Assembly (NCBI RefSeq): GCF_039548895.1
Contig: NZ_JBCLVG010000002.1
Direction: 5' to 3' (one strand)
DNA length: 64,000 bases
DNA from: Orlajensenia stereocauli
Lineage (GTDB): Bacteria; Actinomycetota; Actinomycetes; Actinomycetales; Microbacteriaceae
The notes under the pieces are model-generated. The model was not told the origin of the DNA and made no database searches. It saw nothing but the letters and a program-made list of their open reading frames with translations. Made by a program: the position numbers and the translations under genes. Positions 14,381 through 21,822 of this stretch are shown here, piece after piece (position 1 is the first letter of the stretch; each line of letters starts with the position of its first letter).

Positions 14381-16348
14381 GTCCCGCTGCGCCATCGCCT
14401 CGAGGCGGGCGTTGTAGGCCTCGAGCTCGGCCTCGTTGGTGCGGTCGGCGTTGCGGTCGCGACGCTTGGTCTCGCGCTCGTCGGCTCGACTCCACTGGAT
14501 GGCCACGGCGATGGCCAGCGCCACGGTCGGGATCTCGCCGACACTCCACGCGATGCCGCCGCCGAGTTGCTGGTCGGCCAGCGCATCCGTTCCCCAACCC
14601 ATCGCGCCGTACCAGTCGGCGAGCAGCAGGCCGGTTCCGGTCATGATCGCCAGGCCGAAGAAGGCGTGGAACGCCATGGTGAGAAGCAGCAGCAGCAGGC
14701 GGAAGGGGTACGGCAGCCTGTAGGGCACCGGATCGATGCCGATGATGGACTGCACGAACAGGTAGCCGGTGAGCAGGAAATGCACCGTCATCCACTCGTG
14801 GCCGAGATGGTCGGTGGTCGCCCAGCTGAACAACGTCGTGTAGTAGAAGATCCAGAGGCTCGAGGCGAACAGGACGGCCGCGACGATCGGGTTGGCGATG
14901 GTGCCGGCGAAGCGCGAGTGCACGGCGAGCATGATCCACTCGCGCCCGCCTCGGCTGCCGTCCTTGCGCGGGCGGATGCTGCGGAGGGCCAGGGTGACGG
15001 GGGCTCCGGGAACCAGCAGCACCGGCACGCCCATGGTGAGCACCATGTGCGCGAGCATGTGTGTCGAGAAGAGGTACTGGCCGTACAGGTTCACGGCTCC
15101 GTTGGTGACGTAGAACAGCACGACGAGGCCGGCCAGCCACGAGACGGTGCGGAAGACGGGCCACCTGTCGCCCCGGCGGTGCAGGCGCCGGACACCGGCG
15201 AGGTAGAAGAACGCACCGAAGGCGCAGGCCAGCACCCAGAGCAGGTCCCAGTTCCACTCCGAGAGGTAGCGTGCGGCGGTCAACACTGGCGGTAGCGGTT
15301 CCCCGGTGAGCAGCTCGGCCGGGGAGCCGGCGCCCGGCGCTGTCTCGGCGATGGGTGTGGCCGTTCGCGCGAGGGCCGCGGCAAGGCCCGCGGCCACGCC
15401 CATGAATGCCAGTTCCACGACCACGATGCCCCAGAACCAGCCGCGGGCACTGCCCCGGCCCTGCTCGGCCGAGCGGGCGATGCGTCCGATCGCGTAGCGA
15501 CGCTGCACGGCCCCGAAGCATCCGAGAGCCAGCAGTGCGGCGATCTTGCCGAACACCAGCACTCCGTACGGAGTCAGCAGGTTGTCGAGGGTGCCGATGC
15601 GCAGTGCCGCACTCACATAGCCGGATGCCGCCACGACGATGAAGCAGATGAGGGCGACGGTCGAGTACCGACCGAGCACGGCGACGAGACGGCCGGGCTG
15701 GAGCTTCGAGCGCAGCAGCACGATGGTGAGCAGCCCGCCGAGCCAGACCGCCGCGAACACCAGGTGCAGGCCGAGCGCGATGATGGCGGCGTTGTGGCCG
15801 GCGGTGCCGGCGGCGTGACCCTGCTGCGCCATCGGCACGAGCGCGGCGACCGCCACCACCGTGACGAAGACCAGCGCCGTATGGTTGCGCACGGCAAAGC
15901 ACAGCACGGTCACGAGGGCACCGATGAGGGTGGTCGCGAGCCAGGCCTGGCCGAGCGGGATCGCCGTGAGGAACTGGCTGAGGGTGGCTCCGAAGCGATC
16001 GTCGAGGGTCACCGGCGTGTTGGTGACCGAGAGGAAGGTGAGGAATCCAGTGGCTCCGGCCGCGACCGTGAAGACGCCGGCGGATGCCGCTGCCACGTCG
16101 AGCGCTCCGTCGAACTCGTCCTCGTCGGGGCTGAGCGCCCAGCACACCAGTACGAGGGCGCCGATCATGCCGGCGGCCCCGAGGTTCACGAGCAGTTTGG
16201 CCGTGGGGAGACCCCAGCGCACGAGGGCGCCCGGGTCCTCGAGGGCCTGCGGTGCCGCTCCCCCGCCGTAGGAGAGGGCTGCGATGAGTGCGACCAGCGC
16301 CGCCGCCACGAGCACGGCGGGGCCGAGCACACGGGCGGATCGCTTCAC
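14366..16348 (-). CDS. CopD copper-resistance / CtaG cytochrome oxidase assembly fusion protein
   Basis: A 660-residue polytopic membrane protein with about 14-16 hydrophobic segments. The N-terminal 340 residues match CopD (copper import/resistance): GHAAGTAGHNAAIIALGLHL with membrane His residues and HLVFAAVWLGGLL. The C-terminal 270 residues match caa3-type oxidase assembly factor CtaG: FSTHMLAHMVLTM, the FYYTTLFSW segment, DHLGHEWMTVHFLLTGY and AFHAFFGLAIMTG, with His pairs suited to copper. The fusion, typical of actinobacteria, delivers copper to the CuB site of cytochrome oxidase. The last 40 residues are charged and cytoplasmic. Its stop lies in a REP-like repeat. No oxidase subunits are in this window. 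Confidence 0.9.
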   Translation of the reverse strand: MKRSARVLGPAVLVAAALVALIAALSYGGGAAPQALEDPGALVRWGLPTAKLLVNLGAAGMIGALVLVCWALSPDEDEFDGALDVAAASAGVFTVAAGATGFLTFLSVTNTPVTLDDRFGATLSQFLTAIPLGQAWLATTLIGALVTVLCFAVRNHTALVFVTVVAVAALVPMAQQGHAAGTAGHNAAIIALGLHLVFAAVWLGGLLTIVLLRSKLQPGRLVAVLGRYSTVALICFIVVAASGYVSAALRIGTLDNLLTPYGVLVFGKIAALLALGCFGAVQRRYAIGRIARSAEQGRGSARGWFWGIVVVELAFMGVAAGLAAALARTATPIAETAPGAGSPAELLTGEPLPPVLTAARYLSEWNWDLLWVLACAFGAFFYLAGVRRLHRRGDRWPVFRTVSWLAGLVVLFYVTNGAVNLYGQYLFSTHMLAHMVLTMGVPVLLVPGAPVTLALRSIRPRKDGSRGGREWIMLAVHSRFAGTIANPIVAAVLFASSLWIFYYTTLFSWATTDHLGHEWMTVHFLLTGYLFVQSIIGIDPVPYRLPYPFRLLLLLLTMAFHAFFGLAIMTGTGLLLADWYGAMGWGTDALADQQLGGGIAWSVGEIPTVALAIAVAIQWSRADERETKRRDRNADRTNEAELEAYNARLEAMAQRDTSVR

Positions 16349-16384
16349 CAGTCAAGTCTACGTTCCAGCTCCGCACCTATCCTC

Positions 16385-16473
16385 CCGGTCGCTGAGGCCC
16401 CCGCGCAGCCGGCGGTCGAAGCGCAGTCGACGCGCTTCGACCGCGGGCTTCGCCCGGGCCTCAGCGAGCGAGG
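16385..16473. repeat. REP-like palindromic element
   Basis: Starts CGGTCGCTGAGGCCC, contains CGAAGCGCAG...CGCGCTTCG arms and GCGGGCTTCGCCCG, and ends GGGCCTCAGCGAGCGAGG, the inverted form of the start. It is the third copy of the family seen at 5324 and 14237, located between the CopD-CtaG start and the HU terminator. Confidence 0.65.
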
Positions 16474-16483
16474 AGGTAAACGA

Positions 16484-16517
16484 CGCGAGGGGCCCGGCCG
16501 AAGCCGAGCCCCTCGCG
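16484..16517 (-). terminator. Rho-independent-type terminator of the HU gene
   Basis: Arms CGCGAGGGGC (16484-16493) and GCCCCTCGCG (16508-16517) with an inner CGGC/GCCG pairing, 16 bp past the HU stop. No strong T-run, as is common in high-GC actinobacteria. Confidence 0.7.
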
Positions 16518-16533
16518 GGCGGTGGAGCGAAGA

Positions 16534-16821
16534 CTACTTGGCAGCAGCCTTGAGCTTCGAACCAGCCGAGACCTTGACCGAGTAGCCGGCAGCGATCTCG
16601 ATGGTGGCGCCGGTCTGCGGGTTGCGGCCGGTGCGTGCAGCGCGGTGGGTGCGCTCGACAGCGAGCCATCCCGGGATCGAGACCTTGACGTCGTTGCCCA
16701 CGGACTCGGCGAGAGCGTCGAAGAAACCGCCGAGAACGCCGTCGACCGTGGCCTGGCTCTGACCCGTGGACGCTGCGATCTTTGCGACGAGCTCGGTCTT
16801 ATTAAGCGACTTGTCAGCCAT
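16534..16821 (-). CDS. hup: HU-family nucleoid-associated DNA-binding protein
   Basis: A 95-residue HU protein that bends DNA and compacts the nucleoid as a dimer. Family features: LNKTELVAKIAASTGQSQATVDGVLGGFFDAL, then IPGWLAVERTHRAARTGRNPQTG, the beta-arm motif with the NPQTG tip (family consensus RNPQTG). It ends soon after the fold (KLKAAAK) and lacks the long Lys/Ala tail of mycobacterial HupB. The ATG at 16819-16821 gives the family start MADKSLNK; the frame opens eight codons further upstream but that start is not conserved. It is monocistronic, with its own terminator and an inverted repeat in its promoter region. Confidence 0.95.
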   Translation of the reverse strand: MADKSLNKTELVAKIAASTGQSQATVDGVLGGFFDALAESVGNDVKVSIPGWLAVERTHRAARTGRNPQTGATIEIAAGYSVKVSAGSKLKAAAK

Positions 16822-16948
16822 TGAGTGTCCTCCTCGGACGTACATCTGCGTGCCGACTCGATTTCGAGCCGTACAGCTTTTCGAGATGGCGGGGTGGGCG
16901 TTTCCGCCTGCCCCTCTTGGTCGGATGACCGCCTCGAATGTAACAGAG

Positions 16949-16968
16949 ATCCGCGAGATTCCGCGGAT
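16949..16968. promoter_or_regulatory. Operator-like inverted repeat upstream of HU
   Basis: ATCCGCG-AGATTC-CGCGGAT, two 7-bp perfect arms with 6-nt spacer, placed about 6 bp upstream of the putative HU -10 (16937-16942, minus strand), i.e. in the -35/spacer area. Suits a dimeric repressor or HU self-control; the regulator is unknown. Confidence 0.45.
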
Positions 16969-17110
16969 TTCAGGCCCTTATGAGCGTTCGCGACACGCGG
17001 AATCGGTCGCATTCGCCACATTCGTCACGTCAGTCGCCCCCGGATGCGGCACATCGGGGTACATTTCAGCGCGCGTGCGGGCGCCGGCCTCCGTTCCCCC
17101 GGTTAACGCA

Positions 17111-17149
17111 CTGAACGGGATGCCGACGCGAAGTCGGCATCCCGTTCAG
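17111..17149 (-). terminator. Strong terminator hairpin of rpmB-rpmG-rpsN
   Basis: A perfect 17-bp stem (CTGAACGGGATGCCGAC / GTCGGCATCCCGTTCAG) with loop GCGAA, 32 bp past the rpsN stop. It separates the ribosomal protein operon from HU. No T-run follows. Confidence 0.8.
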
Positions 17150-17180
17150 GATGTTTCAGGCCATCAGGCCGAGATGATTG

Positions 17181-17486
17181 CTACCAGCTCGACTTGGTGA
17201 TGCCGGGCAGCTCGCCGCGGTGCGCCATGTCACGGAAGCGGACGCGCGAGACGCCGAACTTCGTGAGGACACCACGGGGGCGGCCGTCGATCGCGTCGCG
17301 GCTGCGGACGCGGATCGGGGATGCGTTGCGGGGGAGCTTCTGCAGACCCTTGCGGGCCTCCTCGCGGGACTCGTCGGTTCCGTTGGGGTCGACGAGAGCC
17401 TTCTTCAGCTCGAGGCGCTTCGTGGCATAGCGCGCCACGATGACCTTGCGCTGCTCGTTGCGGGCGATCTTGCTCTTCTTAGCCAT
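17181..17486 (-). CDS. rpsN: 30S ribosomal protein S14, zinc-independent form
   Basis: A 101-residue S14 (uS14) of the long, cysteine-free type: KKSKIARNEQRKVIVARYA start and C-terminal PRGVLTKFGVSRVRFRDMAHRGELPGITKSSW. The zinc form is about 61 residues with CxxC motifs; none are here. It sits in the 30S head and contacts 16S rRNA. Last gene of the rpmB-rpmG-rpsN cluster, starting 4 bp after the rpmG stop. In many actinobacteria this trio is the Zur-controlled duplicate set, but no Zur box is visible here. Confidence 0.97.
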   Translation of the reverse strand: MAKKSKIARNEQRKVIVARYATKRLELKKALVDPNGTDESREEARKGLQKLPRNASPIRVRSRDAIDGRPRGVLTKFGVSRVRFRDMAHRGELPGITKSSW

Positions 17487-17490
17487 ATGT

Positions 17491-17658
17491 TTAGCGCTCC
17501 TCGCGGAAGTCGACGTGCTTGCGCACTACGGGGTCGTACTTCTTCAGCACGAGACGATCGGGGTTGTTGCGACGGTTCTTGCGGGTCACGTAGGTGTACC
17601 CGGTGCCAGCCGTCGAACGGAGCTTGATGATGGGACGGATGTCCTGCTGCTTGGCCAT
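17491..17658 (-). CDS. rpmG: 50S ribosomal protein L33, zinc-independent form
   Basis: A 55-residue L33 (bL33) that starts MAKQQDIRPIIKLRSTAGTG and continues through TRKNRRNNPDRLVLKKYDP to KHVDFREER. It lacks all four cysteines of the zinc-ribbon form. Too short for many gene callers. The ATG (17656-17658) overlaps the stop of rpmB (TAATG-like junction at 17658), so the two are translationally coupled. It binds at the 50S E-site region. Confidence 0.96.
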   Translation of the reverse strand: MAKQQDIRPIIKLRSTAGTGYTYVTRKNRRNNPDRLVLKKYDPVVRKHVDFREER

Positions 17659-17894
17659 TAGATCTTCACCCCACGAGCGAGAATGTCCTTGACGACGGAC
17701 TCGATGCCACGGGCGTCGATGACCTTGATTCCCTTGGCGCTGACGTTCAGGGTGACGCTACGGCGAAGCGACGGGACGTAGTACGTCTTACGCTGCACGT
17801 TCGGGTCGAAACGACGCTTGGTGCGTCGGTGCGAGTGCGAGATGTTGTGACCGAAGCCGGGAACGGCTCCTGTCACCTGGCACACTGCTGCCAT
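17658..17894 (-). CDS. rpmB: 50S ribosomal protein L28, zinc-independent form
   Basis: A 78-residue L28 (bL28): MAAVCQVTGAVPGFGHNISHSHRRTKRRFDPNVQ, then YYVPSLRRSVTLNVSAKGIKVIDARGIESVV. Only one of the zinc-form cysteines remains (Cys5), so it does not bind zinc. It is the first gene of rpmB-rpmG-rpsN. A TTGGAGGAAT Shine-Dalgarno lies 8 nt upstream. An 18-bp palindrome in the leader (17913-17930) lies 19 bp before the start, suggesting control at the RNA level. Confidence 0.96.
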   Translation of the reverse strand: MAAVCQVTGAVPGFGHNISHSHRRTKRRFDPNVQRKTYYVPSLRRSVTLNVSAKGIKVIDARGIESVVKDILARGVKI

Positions 17895-17912
17895 TGTGAT
17901 TCCTCCAATACC

Positions 17913-17930
17913 GAGGGGCAGATGCCCCTC
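17913..17930 (-). promoter_or_regulatory. Palindrome in the rpmB 5' leader
   Basis: GAGGGGCA-GA-TGCCCCTC, a perfect 8-bp inverted repeat just upstream of the rpmB Shine-Dalgarno. Possible autoregulatory or translation-control hairpin, or a repressor site; it does not match the A/T-rich Zur box seen at 25500. Confidence 0.5.
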
Positions 17931-18123
17931 CCAAGATCTCTTGTCGGCATGCGTTCACCCCGGGTTCTTGCGAGTCGGGGAGGCGGCATGCGAATCCAGG
18001 CGCTGAGATCACGCCTAGCCAAAGGGAGAGTCTACGCTACCGACGGCGTGTCGCGCAAAACGACGTCGACATACGAGTAGAGGGGCGCGGCATCCGTTCC
18101 GCCTTCAGCTCCGAACTCCTCCC

Positions 18124-19077
18124 ATGATCGCAGAGCAGACCTCGACGGCGTACGCCCCGTTCGGCCTCGTCACGCGAGCCGCCGAGCTCGATCTCGAGAC
18201 GCACACGGTGCACACGGCCATCGGAGAGCTGAGGGTGCAGACCGGGCGACGCGATCGCACCGACGAGACGGCCACGCTCATGCTGCACGGCGCGGCCGGA
18301 TCGTGGACGACCTTCACGCCGCTGCTTCAGGCAGTCGAGCTCCGCGGCGACTCCACCCTCGACAACCTCGTGATCCCCGACATCCCGGGGTGGGGCGCCA
18401 GCCCGTTCCCGACGGATGCCGCACACTTCACGGTCGATCACGTGACGCGCGCCATCGCCGCGGCGCTGCGCGGGCTCGGCTACGAACGCTGGCGTGTGGT
18501 CGGGCACTCCTTCGGAGCCACCCTCGCCCTGCACCTCGCAGCCATCGAGCCCCGGGCGACCGTGGGCCTCACCCTGGTGTCACCGACGACGTTCGGCGTG
18601 TTCGATGCCGTGCGCCATCCATCGGCGGCCTTGACCACTCTCCCCGCCTTCGTGGGCATGCGTCAGGCGATGCAGATGCTCGACTGGCACGAGCGCGCCG
18701 GCCGCGCCGTCGTGCGCGGGCTCGGCCGGGTGGGGTTCATGCGGGGGCTCGCCTCGCCTCTGTTCCGGCATCCGGGATTCATTGACGGCTCCGTCTACGA
18801 CGCCATCGCCGAGGAGGTGCGTCCGCACGCCTTCACACTGGCCTCGGATGCCGCAGGCATGTACCCGGCGCAGAGCCTCTGGCCGCGCGTGACCTGCCCC
18901 GTCACGGCGATCAAGGGCCGGCACGACGTGTTCCTCGCGCGCGACGACCTCGCGCGGCTCGCGGCTGTCGTGCCGCAGCTGAAGGCCCGCACCATCGATG
19001 ACACCGGGCACTTCGCTCACGTCGAGCGCCCGTTCGCAGTGCTGGACGTGTTGGCCCCGGCTGCCTCATCCCGCTGA
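18124..19077 (+). CDS. Alpha/beta-fold hydrolase
   Basis: A 317-residue single-domain alpha/beta hydrolase. Oxyanion loop HGAAGS (about residue 59), nucleophile elbow VVGHSFGATLAL (Ser about 131), acid Asp in GRHDVFLARDD (about 269) and base His in DTGHFAHVERP (about 300), so the triad is complete. The lid region (about 165-235) is helical with basic residues. Substrate unknown: the family includes epoxide hydrolases, C-C hydrolases and haloperoxidase-like esterases. It faces away from the ribosomal protein cluster and converges with the YrhK gene. Confidence 0.85.
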   Translation: MIAEQTSTAYAPFGLVTRAAELDLETHTVHTAIGELRVQTGRRDRTDETATLMLHGAAGSWTTFTPLLQAVELRGDSTLDNLVIPDIPGWGASPFPTDAAHFTVDHVTRAIAAALRGLGYERWRVVGHSFGATLALHLAAIEPRATVGLTLVSPTTFGVFDAVRHPSAALTTLPAFVGMRQAMQMLDWHERAGRAVVRGLGRVGFMRGLASPLFRHPGFIDGSVYDAIAEEVRPHAFTLASDAAGMYPAQSLWPRVTCPVTAIKGRHDVFLARDDLARLAAVVPQLKARTIDDTGHFAHVERPFAVLDVLAPAASSR

Positions 19078-19093
19078 CGACTGCACGCCGCAG

Positions 19094-19723
19094 TCAGTCC
19101 GCCCCACGGCGAGACAGCAACGCGGCCACCAGGAAGCACACGGCACCGATCAGGGTTCCGAGGTTCGCCCAGAACAGGCTGAGGTAGGAGCCGGTCTCAG
19201 GAATCACCCACGCGCCCACCGCCGAGATGGCGAACGCGACGGAGCCGACCGCATTCAGCCACAGGCCGTGCCATGGCCGGGCGTCGGGGTCCCAGAGGCG
19301 ACCGCGCCCGCGTGTGGCGACGATGGCGAGCGCGCTCGAGATCAGGAACAGGATCGAACCGAACGCGTCGGGCCGCCAGCCGGCGCCGACCTGGTCCGGG
19401 TCGGCCAGTGCGCTGCGCAGGGCCTCCGCCGTGCTCAGGTTGAAGAACAGCGTTCCGAGGAACTGCGAGGCGGCCGCCCACCAATCGTAGCGGTCCACTC
19501 GACTCATGTTCCGCGGCAACACCTTGCGCCCGCTGAGGCTGAGCTGCACGAAAGCAGCCAGGGTGAAGAAGATCGAGCCCACGAAGAACGTGGCATTCGT
19601 GGTCACTGTTCCCACGGCCTCGGCGTAGGACGGCAATGAGCCGACGAGGAAGCCGAGCGAGCCGATCGCGAAGCCCCACGCCTCACGGCGCAGACGTCGG
19701 CTGCGAACTGGTGGACCCGTCAT
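19094..19723 (-). CDS. YrhK-like membrane protein
   Basis: A 209-residue polytopic protein. Hydrophobic segments at about 16-34, 43-63, 84-104, 120-138, 152-170 and 178-200. The first half carries the YrhK pattern (FAIGSLGFLVGSLPSY, FFVGSIFFTLAAFVQL), a two-helix unit with a polar turn; the second half has related SIL/FLISSALAI and FWANLGTLIGAVCF stretches, so it may be a duplicated YrhK unit. The family function is unknown. Monocistronic, with start ATG at 19721-19723 and GGGAG just upstream. Confidence 0.75.
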   Translation of the reverse strand: MTGPPVRSRRLRREAWGFAIGSLGFLVGSLPSYAEAVGTVTTNATFFVGSIFFTLAAFVQLSLSGRKVLPRNMSRVDRYDWWAAASQFLGTLFFNLSTAEALRSALADPDQVGAGWRPDAFGSILFLISSALAIVATRGRGRLWDPDARPWHGLWLNAVGSVAFAISAVGAWVIPETGSYLSLFWANLGTLIGAVCFLVAALLSRRGAD

Positions 19724-19809
19724 GGCTCCCGACCATAGCCCTCACTGAAACCTGCGGCCAACGGGAAAATCCGCTTCGGCCTGATGATTCGACGTTCATC
19801 GCGCGAGTG

Positions 19810-19839
19810 TTGACTCATCTCCTCCGAGGAGAGTAGAAC
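19810..19839 (+). promoter_or_regulatory. Putative gadB promoter with palindromic operator
   Basis: TTGACT (19810-19815) and TAGAAC (19834-19839) are separated by 18 bp. The spacer contains TCTCCTC-C-GAGGAGA, a perfect 15-bp palindrome (19818-19832). A repressor bound there would block the promoter. It is the only promoter-like pair in the 241 bp upstream of gadB. Confidence 0.45.
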
Positions 19840-19964
19840 GAGACGGTACGGCTGAGATTCACTCAGAAGTGCACCACCCAGCATGCTCCACCCACTCACC
19901 TCGCCTGGCTGCCGATGGCTGGCCGTCGCAACTACGCGCGGACGATCCCTAGGGGGAACCGGCA

Positions 19965-21419
19965 ATGGACGATCTCGACTCGAAGAGCGCGGCACGTGTA
20001 CCCGGCGACGCCAAGGTGCATCCGGACGACTCGACGCACGCCTTCACAGGGATCAGCGGGCGCAACCAGCTGAACCCGATGTTCGCCAGAGAGGGTGAGG
20101 CGACCGATTTCCCGCTCAACCGGCTCCCCGCCTCGGAATCCTTCCCCGAGACCGCCTACCAGATCGTTCACGACGAGGCCATGCTCGACGGAAACGCCCG
20201 CCTGAACCTGGCGACGTTCGTCGGCACCTGGATGGATCCCTACGCCGCCAAGCTGTACTCCGAGTCCGCCGACAAGAACATGGTCGACAAGGACGAGTAC
20301 CCGCAGACGGCCGCCATAGAGACGCGCTGCTGGAAGATGATCGCCAGCCTCTGGAATGCGCCGAGTTCCGAGGGGGCGATCGGCACGTCGACGATCGGTT
20401 CATCCGAGGCGTGCATGCTGGGCGGCCTGGCGATGAAGCGTCGCTGGCAACAGGGCAGGAAAGCGCAGGGCAAGTCGACCGAGAAGCCGAACCTCGTTCT
20501 CTCGAGCGCCGTGCAGGTGTGCTGGGAGAAGTTCTGCAACTACTGGGACGTCGAGGCGCGGTACGTGCCCATCTCCGACGACCACAAGGTGCTCGACGGC
20601 CACGACCTCGACAAATACGTCGACGAGAACACCATCGGTGTCGTCGCCATCATGGGCGTGACCTACACCGGCATGTACGAGCCTGTCGCCGAGATCGCGA
20701 AGGCGCTCGATGCCATTCAGGAGAAGACGGGCCTCGACGTGAAGATCCACGTCGACGGCGCATCGGGCGGCATGATCGCGCCGTTCCTGCAGCCCGACCT
20801 CGAGTGGGACTTCAGGGTCGAACGCGTCGTCTCCATCAGCACGTCGGCCCACAAGTACGGTCTCGTCTTCCCCGGTCTCGGTTGGGTCGTGTGGCGCACC
20901 ATCGACGACCTGCCGAGCGACCTCGTCTTCGACGTCACCTACCTCGGCGGCCACATGCCGTCGTTCGCGCTCAACTTCTCGCGTCCCGGCGCTCAGGTGC
21001 TTCTGCAGTACTACCTCTTCCTCCGCCTCGGATGGGACGGGTACCGCAAGGTGCAGCAGGCATCACAGGACGTGGCTGTCTACCTCTCCGGAGAGATCGC
21101 CACGATCGACGCGTTCGAGCTCTGGAACGACGGGACGGACATCCCGGTGTTCGCCTGGCAGTTGAAGAAGGGCTACACCGAGAACTGGAATCTCTATCAC
21201 CTGTCGGAGCGCCTGCGGCTGAAGGGCTGGCTCATCCCCGCCTATCCGATGCCCGATGACATCTCGGATCTCGTCGTGCAGCGCATCGTCGTGCGCAACG
21301 GGTTGAGCCGCAACCTCGCGGAGTCGCTGATGCTCGACATCAGGGAGGCCGTCAGCTACCTCGACCGCCTCGAATCCCCCATGCCGACCGAGGGTCTGGT
21401 CTCCTCGTTCACTCACTAG
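19965..21419 (+). CDS. gadB: Glutamate decarboxylase
   Basis: A 484-residue PLP enzyme that converts glutamate to 4-aminobutyrate and CO2, consuming a proton (acid resistance). Family markers: NPMFAREGEATDFPLNRLP at the N-terminus, GTSTIGSSEACMLGGLAMKRRW, HVDGASGGMIAPF with the PLP-contacting Asp, and the PLP-binding Lys in STSAHKYGLVFPGLGWV. Length matches GadA/GadB (about 466). The N-terminus is slightly longer than the enteric enzyme. No GadC antiporter is adjacent. An operator-like palindrome lies in the promoter. It converges with the zur gene 7 bp downstream. Confidence 0.95.
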   Translation: MDDLDSKSAARVPGDAKVHPDDSTHAFTGISGRNQLNPMFAREGEATDFPLNRLPASESFPETAYQIVHDEAMLDGNARLNLATFVGTWMDPYAAKLYSESADKNMVDKDEYPQTAAIETRCWKMIASLWNAPSSEGAIGTSTIGSSEACMLGGLAMKRRWQQGRKAQGKSTEKPNLVLSSAVQVCWEKFCNYWDVEARYVPISDDHKVLDGHDLDKYVDENTIGVVAIMGVTYTGMYEPVAEIAKALDAIQEKTGLDVKIHVDGASGGMIAPFLQPDLEWDFRVERVVSISTSAHKYGLVFPGLGWVVWRTIDDLPSDLVFDVTYLGGHMPSFALNFSRPGAQVLLQYYLFLRLGWDGYRKVQQASQDVAVYLSGEIATIDAFELWNDGTDIPVFAWQLKKGYTENWNLYHLSERLRLKGWLIPAYPMPDDISDLVVQRIVVRNGLSRNLAESLMLDIREAVSYLDRLESPMPTEGLVSSFTH

Positions 21420-21426
21420 CCGCCCG

Positions 21427-21822
21427 TCAGGGGATGTCGCGGGCGGAGCAGCTCGCGCACAGCCCGAACACGTCGACGACGTGGGCGGCCTCGGTGAAGC
21501 CGTGCTCACCCGCCACCCGCTTGGCCCACGCTTCGACCTCGTCGGCGCCGATCTCCACCGTGAGCCCGCAGTTGCGGCAGATGAGGTGGTGATGGTGGCC
21601 AGTCGTCGAGCACGCGCGGTACAGGCTCTCGCCGTCCGGCGACTGCAGCGAGTCGGCCTCGCCCTGATCGGCGAGATCCGAGAGGGCGCGGTACACGGTC
21701 GCCAGTCCGATCGGCGATCCGCCGGCGTGGAGGGCCGAATGCAGGCCTTGGGCGCTGATGAATCCGCCGGAGGTGTCCAGAGCCTCGCGCACGGCCTCGC
21801 GCTGCCAGGTGTTGCGCTTCAT
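21427..21822 (-). CDS. zur: Fur-family transcriptional regulator, probably Zur
   Basis: A 131-residue Fur-type repressor: winged helix about 1-75 (TWQREAVREALDTSGGFISAQGLHSAL, ATVYRALSDLADQGEADSL), then the metal region GHHHHLICRNCGLTVEI and a C-terminal CASC. The two CxxC pairs form the structural zinc site. It is the last gene of the znu operon, its ATG overlapping the second permease stop (ATGA, 21819-21822), so it probably represses its own operon through the box at 25500. Zinc rather than iron specificity is inferred from this position and the His-rich ZnuA. Confidence 0.9.
   Translation of the reverse strand: MKRNTWQREAVREALDTSGGFISAQGLHSALHAGGSPIGLATVYRALSDLADQGEADSLQSPDGESLYRACSTTGHHHHLICRNCGLTVEIGADEVEAWAKRVAGEHGFTEAAHVVDVFGLCASCSARDIP

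Larger units (their letters stand above)
16822..17180. other. Intergenic region: HU promoter and rpsN terminator
   Basis: 359 bp with no gene. It holds the rpmB-rpmG-rpsN terminator hairpin (17111-17149) and, on the minus strand, the HU promoter. A possible -10 (TACATT) reads on the minus strand at 16937-16942, with an inverted repeat just upstream (16949-16968). Nothing else was recognised. Confidence 0.6.
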
